From contig NZ_SDIC01000001.1 in the NCBI RefSeq assembly GCF_004116405.1, positions 310,001 through 374,000 on the forward strand: a DNA stretch of 64,000 nucleotides. The letters are read 5' to 3'. The first letter of the stretch is position 1, and each line of letters begins with the position of its first letter. Positions 9,658 through 18,176 of the stretch are shown here, piece after piece. Origin of the DNA: Halegenticoccus tardaugens (GTDB taxonomy: Archaea > Halobacteriota > Halobacteria > Halobacteriales > Haloferacaceae). The position numbers and the translations under genes are program-made. Below the pieces are notes generated by a model that saw nothing but the letters and a program-made list of their open reading frames with translations, searched no databases and had not been told where the DNA came from.

Positions 9658-9818
9658 GCGTCGCCGCCGGCGACGGGGCACGCAACCGGCGCTGATCCGC
9701 CGCTCGCCGAGGTTTTTCGCACCCTTCGACGCCGTAGGCGACGCATTACAATCCCGCCGCGGATCGTCGCCGTCCGACAGCGACCGGCGACTTCGACGCC
9801 GGCCGCGACGGAGACGAC

Positions 9819-9938
9819 ATGAACGAACACGAACGGTTCACCGCGATGTACTGTCACGACGGGTGGTTCGAGATCCGCGAGGAGGAGAATCCGGAGGGGT
9901 GGATCGCGACCGACTCGCCGGTGTGGGTGCCGCTGTAG
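9819..9938 (+). CDS. 39-residue conserved-looking small protein
   Basis: Small ORF, too short for most gene callers: MNEHERFTAMYCHDGW and on to the end at VWVPL. It is acidic and rich in Trp, His and Glu, like other tiny haloarchaeal proteins, and its codon use matches its neighbours. No domain is recognisable. The 160 nt before it hold a GTTTTTC stretch after the RaSEA gene and a weak promoter-like GCATTACAATCC. It converges on purQ. I favour a real protein because of the compact, non-repetitive acidic composition, but cannot exclude chance. Confidence 0.55.
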   Translation: MNEHERFTAMYCHDGWFEIREEENPEGWIATDSPVWVPL

Positions 9939-9972
9939 CGCGGCGGGCGGTCGAGGAGACGCGCGAACGCGA

Positions 9973-10653
9973 TTATGCGGACAAAAAGCCCGAGAGGATC
10001 CCCTGTCCGTCGGTGCCGCCCAGCCGGGGGAGCGTCGCGCGCTCGGGGTGCGGCATCAACACGGCGACGGTGTCGCGCTCGCCGAGCACGCCGGCCACGT
10101 TTCCGGTCGAGCCGTTCGGGTTCGCCGCGTCCGTGACCGCGCCGTCGGCGTCGCAGTAGCGAAAGAGGACCCGTCCTTCGGCTTCGAGCCGTTCGTAGCG
10201 GTCGGCGTCGATCTCGAAGCGCCCCTCGCCGTGGGCGATGGGGAGAGAGATCACCTCGCCCTCGTCGTAGGCGCGGGTCCACGGCGTGTCGGCGGTTTCG
10301 ACGCGGAGGTGGACGGGTTCGCACTGGAAGCGCGCGCTGCGGTTCGTCGTGAACGCGCCCGCCGTGACTCCCGACTCGCAGCCGATCTGCGCGCCGTTGC
10401 AGATGCCGAGCACCGGGACGCCCTCGTCGGCCGCCGCCCGGACCTCGGCCAGGATCGGCGAGCGCGCGGCCATCGCGCCGGCGCGCAGGTAGTCGCCGTA
10501 GGAGAAGCCGCCGGGGAGCACGATCCCGGAGGCGTCCGCCGGGAGGCCCTCCTCGTGCCAGACGCGGCGGGCGTCGATCCCGAGGTGCGAGAGCGCCCGC
10601 ACCGCGTCGCGGTCGCAGTTGCTCCCGCCGAATTGGACGACCGCAACCGTCAC
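9973..10653 (-). CDS. purQ: Phosphoribosylformylglycinamidine synthase subunit PurQ
   Basis: Glutaminase subunit of FGAM synthase (step 4 of purine synthesis); it supplies ammonia to PurL with PurS as bridge. About 226 residues. I chose the GTG at 10653 because GAGGTGG lies about 6 nt upstream and the protein then begins MTVAVVQFGGSNCDRD as in the family; a GTG 9 nt further up is possible. The class-I glutaminase triad is visible: the nucleophile Cys in VLGICNGAQ, then His and Glu in MPHPER near the C-terminus. LPGGFSYGDYLRAGAMA is the oxyanion region. It lies 73 nt downstream of purS; purL is not in the window. Confidence 0.95.
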   Translation of the reverse strand: MTVAVVQFGGSNCDRDAVRALSHLGIDARRVWHEEGLPADASGIVLPGGFSYGDYLRAGAMAARSPILAEVRAAADEGVPVLGICNGAQIGCESGVTAGAFTTNRSARFQCEPVHLRVETADTPWTRAYDEGEVISLPIAHGEGRFEIDADRYERLEAEGRVLFRYCDADGAVTDAANPNGSTGNVAGVLGERDTVAVLMPHPERATLPRLGGTDGQGILSGFLSA

Positions 10654-10726
10654 AGCGACCACCTCTCGTGGTGATCGCCGAGGGTTGCGGTCGGAGACGG
10701 AGCGACCGTCACAGTGGGTGCGGCGA

Positions 10727-10981
10727 TCATTCCGCGTCGGCGACCTCGACCTCGTAGTCGTGGATGGTCGGGTTCGCGAGGAGCCGCTCCGCCATCTCGT
10801 CGGCGCGCTCGGCCGCGGCGTCGGCGTCGGTCGCGTCGAGGTCGATCTCGAAGCGGTCGGCGGAGCGCAGCCCCCGAAGCTCGAAGCCGAGCCGTTCGAG
10901 CGCGCGCTTCGTCGTCTCCGCCTCGGGATCGAGCACCCCGCGCTTCAGGCGCACCGTCACCGTCGCGGTGTAGGCAGTCAT
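10727..10981 (-). CDS. purS: Phosphoribosylformylglycinamidine synthase subunit PurS
   Basis: Small structural subunit that joins PurQ and PurL in the FGAM synthase complex. 84 residues from the ATG at 10981; a TTG directly before it reads as an extra Met but is not needed. The sequence runs MTAYTATVTVRLKRGVLDPE, then ETTKRALERLGF, then DRFEIDLDA, matching PurS in length and pattern. It is transcribed with purQ downstream. A CATATG element about 35 nt upstream is the likely core promoter. Confidence 0.94.
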   Translation of the reverse strand: MTAYTATVTVRLKRGVLDPEAETTKRALERLGFELRGLRSADRFEIDLDATDADAAAERADEMAERLLANPTIHDYEVEVADAE

Positions 10982-11396
10982 CAACCGACAGTGCGCGGCC
11001 GTGCATCATATGGGTTTTGGATGGAGCTCGATGACCACGTTCGTGGACACTCCGCCGCCGTCGACCGGTCGCCGGCCGTCCTCGTCCGCCGCCCGCGGTC
11101 TCGTTTTCCCGTCTCCGCCCGCAGTCCTCATCCTCCGGCCTCCGGCCTCCACCTCCCGCCCTCGTCCTTTCACTTTCCGCCGCAGCGTTCGCCCCTCGGC
11201 TCTCGCCGGCTGAGACGCGCCAGCGAAGTTAAGGACGATTCGAGTACCATCTCCCGTGGAGGGCGGGCGTCGATCGAATCATGCTACTAGAAAATCACGA
11301 CGAACGATCGGTGAGCCCTGCGGAGAACGGAAGGCGTTTAGTCGTCCACGGCGCAGGGAAGGATATGTTCGGCTTCGAACAGCCGGAGGTGACGGT
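10982..11396. other. Divergent intergenic region between purS and purU
   Basis: 415 nt without a convincing gene. It holds the purS promoter on the minus strand, a long pyrimidine-rich tract around 11110-11190 with short repeats of CCGGCCTCC, and a purU promoter candidate (GTTTAGTC near 11336). The open frame that runs into purU from 11256 is basic and non-haloarchaeal in composition, so I do not treat it as coding. No structured RNA was evident. Confidence 0.5.
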
Positions 11397-12401
11397 ATGA
11401 CGCGCGAGCTAACCGAGATCACGGTCATCGGAGGGGACAAGACCGGACTCATCGCCCGGGTCACCACCCTGCTGTTCGAGCGCGGAATCAACATCGAGGA
11501 CCTCGATCAGGCGGTCCGCGAGGGGATCTTCCGGATGACCCTCCACGCGGACACGTCGGGGATGGTCTGCACGGAGGACACGCTCCGCGACGCCCTCGCG
11601 GACCTCGCGGACGAACTCGGCGTCGACATCCGGGTCCGGTTCCCCGCCGACCGAGAGACAAAGGAGATCGCGGTGCTCGTCACCAAGGAGTCCCACTGCC
11701 TCGAAGCGCTGTTCGAGGCGTGGGCCAACGGCGACCTCGGCGCGGACATCGGCGTCGTGATCGGCAACCGCGACTACCTCGAACCGCTCGCGGCGCACTA
11801 CGACGTCCCGTTCCACGACGTCGGCGACGAGAAGGGGTCGCCCGACGAGGATCGCCTGCTCGAACTCCTCGACGAGTACGAGGTGGACCTCATCGTGCTC
11901 GCGCGCTATATGCGCATCCTCGGCCCGAACGTCGTGTTCCGCTACGAGGACCGCATCATCAACATCCACCCCAGCCTCCTGCCCGCGTTCCCCGGCGCGG
12001 CGGCCTACCGGCAGGCGAAGGAGGAGGGCGTCAGGATCGCGGGCGTCACGGCCCACTACGTGACGACTGATCTCGATCAGGGGCCGGTGATCACCCAGCG
12101 CGTCTTCAACGTCCCCGACGACGCGAGCGTCGCGGAGATCAAAAAGCGCGGCCAGCCGCTCGAAGCCGACGCCCTCCTCGAAGCGGTGCAACTGCACCTG
12201 AGCGACGGCCTGACGGTCCACCGCGGCCGGACGAGCCTCCGGGACGGCGCGGAGGACTACCAGCTCGGCATGCCGGAGGAGGCGGACCGGGCGAACCCCG
12301 ACCGGCCGATCGACGGAAAGGCGGACGTGCTGCGGACGCGAGCCGACGACGACGACGAGCGGGCGGAGACGGACGCGCCGATGCAGTCGGACGACGACTG
12401 A
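11397..12401 (+). CDS. purU: Formyltetrahydrofolate deformylase PurU
   Basis: Hydrolyses 10-formyl-THF to THF and formate, balancing one-carbon units and feeding formate-dependent purine formylation. 334 residues from the ATG at 11397, with GGAGGT 7 nt upstream. An N-terminal ACT domain (ITVIGGDKTGLIARVTTLLF) is followed by the formyltransferase-fold domain. Catalytic-region motifs are present: INIHPSLLPAFPGA and GVTAHYVTTDLDQGPVI. The last ~50 residues are an acidic extension not seen in bacterial PurU (about 280 residues), probably a halophilic addition. It lies among purine genes but points the other way. Confidence 0.92.
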   Translation: MTRELTEITVIGGDKTGLIARVTTLLFERGINIEDLDQAVREGIFRMTLHADTSGMVCTEDTLRDALADLADELGVDIRVRFPADRETKEIAVLVTKESHCLEALFEAWANGDLGADIGVVIGNRDYLEPLAAHYDVPFHDVGDEKGSPDEDRLLELLDEYEVDLIVLARYMRILGPNVVFRYEDRIINIHPSLLPAFPGAAAYRQAKEEGVRIAGVTAHYVTTDLDQGPVITQRVFNVPDDASVAEIKKRGQPLEADALLEAVQLHLSDGLTVHRGRTSLRDGAEDYQLGMPEEADRANPDRPIDGKADVLRTRADDDDERAETDAPMQSDDD

Positions 12402-12472
12402 GCGGCGACCGCCGCGAGGGTGCGACGACTGAGCGGTCGTCACCGCGAGGGTGGAACGACCGAAGGGCTCGT

Positions 12473-13697
12473 TCACGCGAACGAACCGCCGCCGTTCGCG
12501 GCTCCGTAGTAGATCCGCCCCGAACCGACCACCGGTCCCGTTTTCGGGGCGACGCCGAGATCGCGTCGCCACCGCTTCTCGCCGGTTTCGGCGTCTAGCG
12601 CGAACAGGTAGCCCGACCCGTCGTCGACGATCTCGTAGACGGTGTCGCCGGCGACGGCGGGTGCGGTACCGTACCCGACATCGTGCTCGTAGCTCCAGCG
12701 TTCGTCGCCGGTTTCGGCGTCGAGCGCCCGAAGACGACGACCGTTCGATCCGGCGACGTAGACGACGCCGTCGGCGACCGCCGGCGGTTCCCACGACCGC
12801 CCGTCGAGGCCGCGCGTCCAGACGGTCGATCCGTCCGACCCCGCCACGGCGTGGAGCGAACCGTCCGCGCGGACGACGAAAACGCGATCGTCCCCCACGA
12901 CCGGCGGCGCGTGGCTCTCCCCGACGTTTCGAGTCTCCCACAGCAGACTCCCGTCGGCCGCGTCGAACGCGTAGAGGCCGTCGAAACCGTCGCGGCCTCC
13001 GCCGCTCGTCGCGTACGCGACGCCGTCCGCGGCGGCCGTGCCGCGGGGGACGTCGGACCCGGTTTCGCCCTCCCAAAGGCGCTCACCGATCGTCGCCGAC
13101 AGCGCGGTGACGCGCTCGCCAACGACGTAGATGCGGCCACCCTCGATCGCCGGCGCGCCCGCGGCCGACGCGGTGTCGCCAGTATCGGTCCCCGGAGCGC
13201 AGGTCGACCGCGCGCGTCTCGTCGTCGACCGTCACGAAGACGGCGTCGCCGGCGACGGTGGGGGTAGAGATCCCCGCGCTCCCGCGCAGCCGCCACCGTC
13301 GCTCGCCGGTTTCGGCGTCGCGTGCGGTGAGGGTCGCGCGCCACTCTCGGTCCGCGGAGCGATCGTACCCGTCGGAACACGCGAGGACGACGCCGTCCGC
13401 GACAACCGGCGTCGACTCGAAGATCGCGTCCGCCGACGCCACCGGCAGCACCGGCGTCGTCTTGGAGACGTTCGCGCCGTCCGGACGGTGGCCGGATCGT
13501 CGGGCGTCGCGGCCGAGCGTCGGCCAGGGTCCCGCGAAGCCGTCGGCTATCGGGGCGTCAGCCCGATACCTGTGCGGACCGGTTCGGTTCTCGACGGCGT
13601 CGATCGGGTCGCCGACGGCCGTACAGCCCGAGAGTGCGGTTATCCCCGTGCCGACCGCGGCGAGAACCGCGCGACGGGACCTGCATGGAGGGCTCAC
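12473..13697 (-). pseudogene. PQQ-like beta-propeller lipoprotein gene with a frameshift
   Basis: Beta-propeller lipoprotein broken by one frameshift. The start is GTG at 13697; the signal (CRSRRAVLAAVGTG...) ends in a lipobox LSGC. Blade motifs in the first frame, such as AETGERRWRLRG and RSGDRYWRH, run until about 13175. There the same frame runs out as an Arg-rich tail and stops at 13083, while the next frame picks up exactly in register (TASAAGAPAIEGGRIYVVGE, then ERLWEGETGSD) and continues to the stop at 12473. One extra base, or two missing bases, at about 13165-13180 explains this. It is either a recent inactivation or a sequencing error, since both parts are otherwise intact. Intact paralogs lie at 14937 and 19959. 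Confidence 0.85.
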
Positions 13698-13735
13698 GTC
13701 CACCCGGATTCGCCGGTCCGACAAATCCCTTTTCC

Positions 13736-14752
13736 CTACAGATCCCGGACCGCGTCGACGGCCTCCTCGATCTCGGGCGCGTCGAACCACTCGCTTTCGG
13801 TGTAGGCGTTCGCGCCCGCCGCGTAGAGGTCCGCGACCGCCCGGACGACGGGGTCGGGGAGCGCCGTCGGTTCCGTCCCGCAGAGGTCGCGCCAGTCCGC
13901 GATCCCGCGGTCGTCGGCCTCGACCTTCGCCGCCGCGACCGCCTCGACCCAGTCGGGCTGTTCGCGCCCGTAGTACTGGCGGACGACTTCCTTCGAGACC
14001 TCCTGGCCGTCGTAGCTGAAGCGGTTCTCGTCGAACGTGCCGACCACGTCCGCGACCTCGATCGAGCCGTCGTGGTAGAGACACTCGATCTTGCCGTCCT
14101 CGTGGACGAGGCCCGCCCGCGCCGCCCGCTCGGTCAGGATGTGGTTCACCGCGAGCGCGAGCTCTTCGAGCCGATCGATGTCGGCCGCTCCGGCGATCTC
14201 GTCCGCCTCCTCGCGGGCGAGATAGCGGTCCTGTTCCTCGAACTTCGTGGAGAACTCGACGATCGGCTCGGGGAGGTCGACCGCCTCCGTCGGCCACTCG
14301 TCGAAATCGAGGCCGACGTCGGCGGGATCGGCGCGCTTTCTGAGGCTCGACCCGACGGGGACGGTGTTGCGGAAGACGATTTCGAGGGGGATCAGGTAGT
14401 TGTTTCCGACCGCCTCGTAGAACGCGTCGTAGTCGTAGCCCGCGTTGTACCGGAGGTTCGGCGCCCGCACGAGGTCGATCGTCATCTCACGCGGCGGCTC
14501 CGTCGCCTCGCCGAGCTCCTTCACTTCGCCGTCCTCGACGACGCCGCGGTAGTGGGTGGGCACGTGATTCAGATCCAGGAGCTCGAAGTTGAACGCGCCC
14601 ATCGTACAGAGGCTCGCGCCCTTCCCCGGGATCTCGTCGGGCATCGTCCCCCAGTCGAACACGGAGTAGTCGTCGGTGAAGACGAAGCGCCCGCGGCCGA
14701 GTTCCGTCTCGGTCGGCTCCGCCTCGATCCGGAACTCCTTGACGCTGGTCAT
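13736..14752 (-). CDS. purC: Phosphoribosylaminoimidazole-succinocarboxamide synthase PurC
   Basis: SAICAR synthase: joins aspartate to CAIR with ATP hydrolysis, step 8 of purine synthesis. 338 residues from the ATG at 14752 ([20 protein letters not shown]); the frame is open 27 codons further up but that stretch is Cys/His-rich and unlike the family. Family landmarks are [57 protein letters not shown] and [12 protein letters not shown]. It is the longer archaeal form. Upstream, TGTACATTACTTG is a possible promoter. Confidence 0.94.
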   Translation of the reverse strand: MTSVKEFRIEAEPTETELGRGRFVFTDDYSVFDWGTMPDEIPGKGASLCTMGAFNFELLDLNHVPTHYRGVVEDGEVKELGEATEPPREMTIDLVRAPNLRYNAGYDYDAFYEAVGNNYLIPLEIVFRNTVPVGSSLRKRADPADVGLDFDEWPTEAVDLPEPIVEFSTKFEEQDRYLAREEADEIAGAADIDRLEELALAVNHILTERAARAGLVHEDGKIECLYHDGSIEVADVVGTFDENRFSYDGQEVSKEVVRQYYGREQPDWVEAVAAAKVEADDRGIADWRDLCGTEPTALPDPVVRAVADLYAAGANAYTESEWFDAPEIEEAVDAVRDL

Positions 14753-14936
14753 ACCTCCCGTGGCGTCCGGGGGCGGCATGAATCTTTCACTTCCGTGCCG
14801 GTTCCCTCCGCATCGACTGCAAGTAATGTACACGTTCGTGGGTTGTCTCGCGATACCGATGAACGGGGATTCACCGCTATCGTATCATACGTTATGGAAA
14901 GCAAAAAAACAAGTGTCCGTGAACTAATCGTTCGCC

Positions 14937-16124
14937 ATGACCGCCCCCGAACACGGTCGCCGAACCTTCCTCGCCCTCTGCGGCACGGTCGCTCTCAGCG
15001 GCTGTACGAGTCTCCTCCAGGCGACGCCCGCCCCGAAGCACGACTGGCCGACGCTCGGCTACGACAGCCGCCACGCCGGGTACGTCCCCGACGCGACGCT
15101 CTCCCCGACGTCCGACACCCCCGAGTGGACGGTCGAGGGGCTCTCGTTCCCGTACACCTCCCCCGTCGTCGCCGGGGGGAGCGCGTACGTCGCGTCGGCC
15201 GATCGAGGGCTACAGTCCGTCGACGCCGACGACGGGACGCCCGAGTGGCGCGCACCCCTCTCCGGCACTCCCGCCGGCGCGCCCGCCGCGGCCGACGGCG
15301 TCGTCTTCGTCGCGCACGACGACCGACACGGCGACGGCGACGCCGTCGTGAGCGCGTTCGAGGCGGACGGAGACGCCGAAATCCGGGAACCGACCTGGGA
15401 GGCGACCGTCGGCGACGACGCCGCGTTCGCCCCGACCGTCGCCGACGGGACCGTCTTCGTGACGACGAGCGACGCCGCGGTCGCCCTCTCGGCGGACGAC
15501 GGGGAGGAGCGCTGGCGGCGGTCGATCCACGGGTCGATTTCGGGCGTCGACTACGACGTCTGTGAGGGCCTCTCCGTCGCCGTGGACGGCGACGCGGCGT
15601 ACGTTCCGGGAGAGCGGGGCGTCCTCGCCGTCGACGCGAACGACGGCACCGAGCTGTGGCGCGCGCCCCTCCCGCGGATGCGGGCGTCCCCGGCGGTGAG
15701 CGGGGGGACGGTGTACGCGACGGGCGTGGGGGCGGGCGTTCGGGCGTTCGCGGCGGACTCGGGCGAGGAGCGCTGGCGGCGGAACGAAAGCGGGTGCTGG
15801 ACCTCCCCGGCGGTCGCAGAAGGGTCGGTCTACGCGACCGCCGGCTTCGACCTCGTCGAACTCGACGCCGAGAGCGGCGAGGAGCGCTGGCGGACGGGCC
15901 GACACGGCCTGCGCGCGGACGTTCGGTCCTCCCCGGCCGTCGTCGGCGATACGGTCGTCCTCGGGACGATCGATCAGACCGTCGTCGGCCTCGACCCTGG
16001 CGCGGAGGACGACACGTGGGGCGGCGGCGCGGGGACGCACACCTCGCCCGCTGTTTCGGATGGGCGCGTCTTCGCGACCGACGGGCGCGGCCTCCATGCG
16101 TTCGGCGGCGGCGAGGGAGGGTGA
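14937..16124 (+). CDS. PQQ-like beta-propeller repeat lipoprotein
   Basis: 395-residue exported lipoprotein. The signal is twin-arginine (HGRRTFLALCG) with lipobox LSGC. The mature protein is a chain of PQQ-like propeller blades, each with a W near the end of the motif, for example ADDGTPEWRAPL, ADDGEERWRRS, ANDGTELWRAPL and DSGEERWRRN, giving about seven or eight blades. Such proteins are common in haloarchaea; real PQQ binding is unproven and many act as scaffolds or BamB-like folds. An ATACGTTATGG element about 45 nt upstream is the likely promoter. It resembles the frameshifted gene at 12473 and the one at 19959. Confidence 0.88.
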   Translation: MTAPEHGRRTFLALCGTVALSGCTSLLQATPAPKHDWPTLGYDSRHAGYVPDATLSPTSDTPEWTVEGLSFPYTSPVVAGGSAYVASADRGLQSVDADDGTPEWRAPLSGTPAGAPAAADGVVFVAHDDRHGDGDAVVSAFEADGDAEIREPTWEATVGDDAAFAPTVADGTVFVTTSDAAVALSADDGEERWRRSIHGSISGVDYDVCEGLSVAVDGDAAYVPGERGVLAVDANDGTELWRAPLPRMRASPAVSGGTVYATGVGAGVRAFAADSGEERWRRNESGCWTSPAVAEGSVYATAGFDLVELDAESGEERWRTGRHGLRADVRSSPAVVGDTVVLGTIDQTVVGLDPGAEDDTWGGGAGTHTSPAVSDGRVFATDGRGLHAFGGGEGG

Positions 16125-16274
16125 GAGCCGAACCGCGGTTCGCCGATCGTCCGCCCACTCGGTTCCCCTCGCGCCTCCCGCCCCAGACTACTTCACGTCG
16201 GCCCGCCATCCTCGACCCATGCCAGCACGCACCTCTCGAGCGCGCCCGGCGGCGGACCGCGGGGTGATCGCGCG

Positions 16275-17150
16275 ATGACCGACTACCGCGAGTGGTCGTC
16301 GGCGCAGGAGACGACGACGGCCGCGGTCGACGGGCACGACGACCTCCGGGTGGCCTACTACGAGGCCGGCCGCGAGAACGACGGCCCGCCGGTCGTGTTC
16401 CTCCACGGCATCCCGACGTGGTCGTTCCTCTGGCGCGACGTCGTCGACGCGGTGGCGGACGAGCGGCGCGTCGTCGCGCCCGACCTCCTCGGCTACGGCA
16501 ACTCCGAGATGCGGGACGGCTTCGACCGGTCGATCCGCGCGCAGGAGGCGATGCTCGCGGGGCTGCTCGACCGGCTCGGCGCCGAGTCAGTCTCGCTCGT
16601 CGGCCACGACATCGGCGGCGGCGTCGCCCTGCGCTACGCGGCGCACGAACCCGAGGCGGTCCGCGAGCTCGTGCTCTCGAACGCGGTCTGTTACGACTCG
16701 TGGCCCGTCGAGTTCGTGAGCGGGCTCGGCGTCCCCGGGACGGTCGAATCGTGGGAAGACGCCGAACTGAACGGAAAGCTCGACTTCGTCTTCGAGGACG
16801 GCCTGTACGCGGACGAGCCGAACGAGACGTTCGTCGAGGGGATGAAAGCGCCGTGGCTGTCGCCCGAGGGCCGCACCGCGCTGTCGCGCGCTGCCGTCGC
16901 GACGAACACGAACCACACGACCGAACTCGACTACGCGGCGATCACGGCCGACGCGCTGCTGCTCTGGGGGGCCGAGGACGTGCTCCAGCCGATCTCCTAC
17001 GCGGAGCGGCTGGCCGCGGACCTCACCGGCGACGCCGACCTCGTCGCCCTCGACGGGGCGTACCACTGGGTCGTCGAGGACCGACCGGACGCCTACCGCG
17101 ACCACCTCCGTTCGTTTCTGGTCCCGTCGGAGGGGGTGGGCGACGAATGA
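16275..17150 (+). CDS. Alpha/beta hydrolase, haloalkane dehalogenase/epoxide hydrolase-like
   Basis: 291 residues with an alpha/beta-hydrolase fold. The oxyanion segment is FLHGIPTWSFLW (residues 42-53) and the nucleophile elbow is VGHDIGGG with Asp112, not Ser. An Asp nucleophile is the hallmark of haloalkane dehalogenases, fluoroacetate dehalogenases and epoxide hydrolases. The C-terminal catalytic His is in DGAYHWV. The stop overlaps the start of the LLM oxidoreductase by 4 nt (ATGA), so the two are translationally coupled; a TPP decarboxylase follows. This suggests a short catabolic route, substrate unknown. Confidence 0.87.
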   Translation: MTDYREWSSAQETTTAAVDGHDDLRVAYYEAGRENDGPPVVFLHGIPTWSFLWRDVVDAVADERRVVAPDLLGYGNSEMRDGFDRSIRAQEAMLAGLLDRLGAESVSLVGHDIGGGVALRYAAHEPEAVRELVLSNAVCYDSWPVEFVSGLGVPGTVESWEDAELNGKLDFVFEDGLYADEPNETFVEGMKAPWLSPEGRTALSRAAVATNTNHTTELDYAAITADALLLWGAEDVLQPISYAERLAADLTGDADLVALDGAYHWVVEDRPDAYRDHLRSFLVPSEGVGDE

Positions 17151-18124
17151 GGCGCGGCCTCCTGCTCCCCGAGGGGGAACGCGCGGCCCCGGTCGAGACG
17201 GCCGTCCGGGCGGAGGAGCTGGGGTACGACGCGCTCTGGCTCGGCGAGCTGTGGGGCGCGGACGCGTTCGTCCAGCTCGCGGCGATCGCGGCGCGCGTCG
17301 ACGAGGCGGCGCTCGGGACCGCCATCGTCAACGTCTACTCGCGCTCGCCGGCGACGCTCGCCGCGGCGGCCGCAACGCTCGATTCCGTCGCCGACGGCCC
17401 CGTCAGGCTCGGGCTCGGCGCGAGCACGCCGAAGGCGATCGAGGACCTCCACGGCTCCGAGTACGACCGCCCGGTGCGCCGCATTCACGAGACGGCGGAA
17501 CTCGTCCGGGCGTTCACGCGCGGCGAGGGGCGCGTCGAGTACGACGGCGAGCTCTTTTCCGTCGCGGACTTCCCGCCGCTGGACGCCGAGGTCCCGATCT
17601 ACGTCGCCGCGCTCGGTCCGGCGGCGCGCCGCATGACGGGCCGCGTCGCCGACGGCTGGATCCCGCACAACGTCCCCTTCTCGGCGCTCGGCGACGCGTT
17701 CGAGACCGTCGCCAACGCCGCCCGGGAGGCCGGCCGCGACCCCGACGGGATCGCCGTCGCACCCTACGTCCCAGCGGCGGTGAGCGACGATCCCGAGGAG
17801 GCGCGCGCGGCCGTCCGCGGCCACCTCGCCTACTACGTCGGCAGCGGCGAGGGGTACCGGCGGGCGGTTGCGGAAGCGTTCCCCGACGAGGCCGATCGGG
17901 TGGCCGAGGCGTGGCGGGCGGGCGACCGGGCGGCGGCTAAAGCTGCGGTCACGGCGGAGATGGTCGACGCGCTCGGCGTCGCCGGAACCCCCGACGGAGC
18001 CCGCGAGCGGTTCAGCGAGATCGCCGCCCTCGACGCCGTCGACGAGCCGATCGTCGTCGTGCCGATGCAGGCCGAGGACCTCCGCGAACGGACCGTCGAA
18101 ACTCTCGCCCCCGAGAACCGCTAA
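17147..18124 (+). CDS. LLM-class flavin/F420-dependent oxidoreductase
   Basis: 325 residues of the luciferase-like (LLM) TIM-barrel family, many archaeal members of which use F420, like methylene-H4MPT reductase. It starts at the ATG overlapping the preceding stop. Landmarks are EELGYDALWLGEL (residues ~23-35), GTAIVNVYSRSPATLA, VRLGLGAST, YVAALGPAARRMTGRVADGWIPHN and the C-terminal GTPDGARERF. F420 rather than FMN as cofactor is inference, supported by the cof genes in this window. It lies between a hydrolase and a TPP-dependent decarboxylase. Confidence 0.88.
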   Translation: MRRGLLLPEGERAAPVETAVRAEELGYDALWLGELWGADAFVQLAAIAARVDEAALGTAIVNVYSRSPATLAAAAATLDSVADGPVRLGLGASTPKAIEDLHGSEYDRPVRRIHETAELVRAFTRGEGRVEYDGELFSVADFPPLDAEVPIYVAALGPAARRMTGRVADGWIPHNVPFSALGDAFETVANAAREAGRDPDGIAVAPYVPAAVSDDPEEARAAVRGHLAYYVGSGEGYRRAVAEAFPDEADRVAEAWRAGDRAAAKAAVTAEMVDALGVAGTPDGARERFSEIAALDAVDEPIVVVPMQAEDLRERTVETLAPENR

Positions 18125-18176
18125 GCGGGGGTGGGTACCCGATGATTGACGCCCCTCCCGGACGATACCACGACGG

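Noticed and set aside
11256..11396. Upstream extension of PurU
   Set aside because: Residues would be basic and unrelated to PurU; the ATG at 11397 has a strong GGAGGT site and gives the expected ACT-domain start.
13083..13190. Arg-rich C-terminal tail of the first PQQ frame as a real protein end
   Set aside because: The tail begins exactly where the other frame picks up the propeller sequence, so it is a frameshift product. A programmed shift is unlikely because no slippery sequence or structure was seen.
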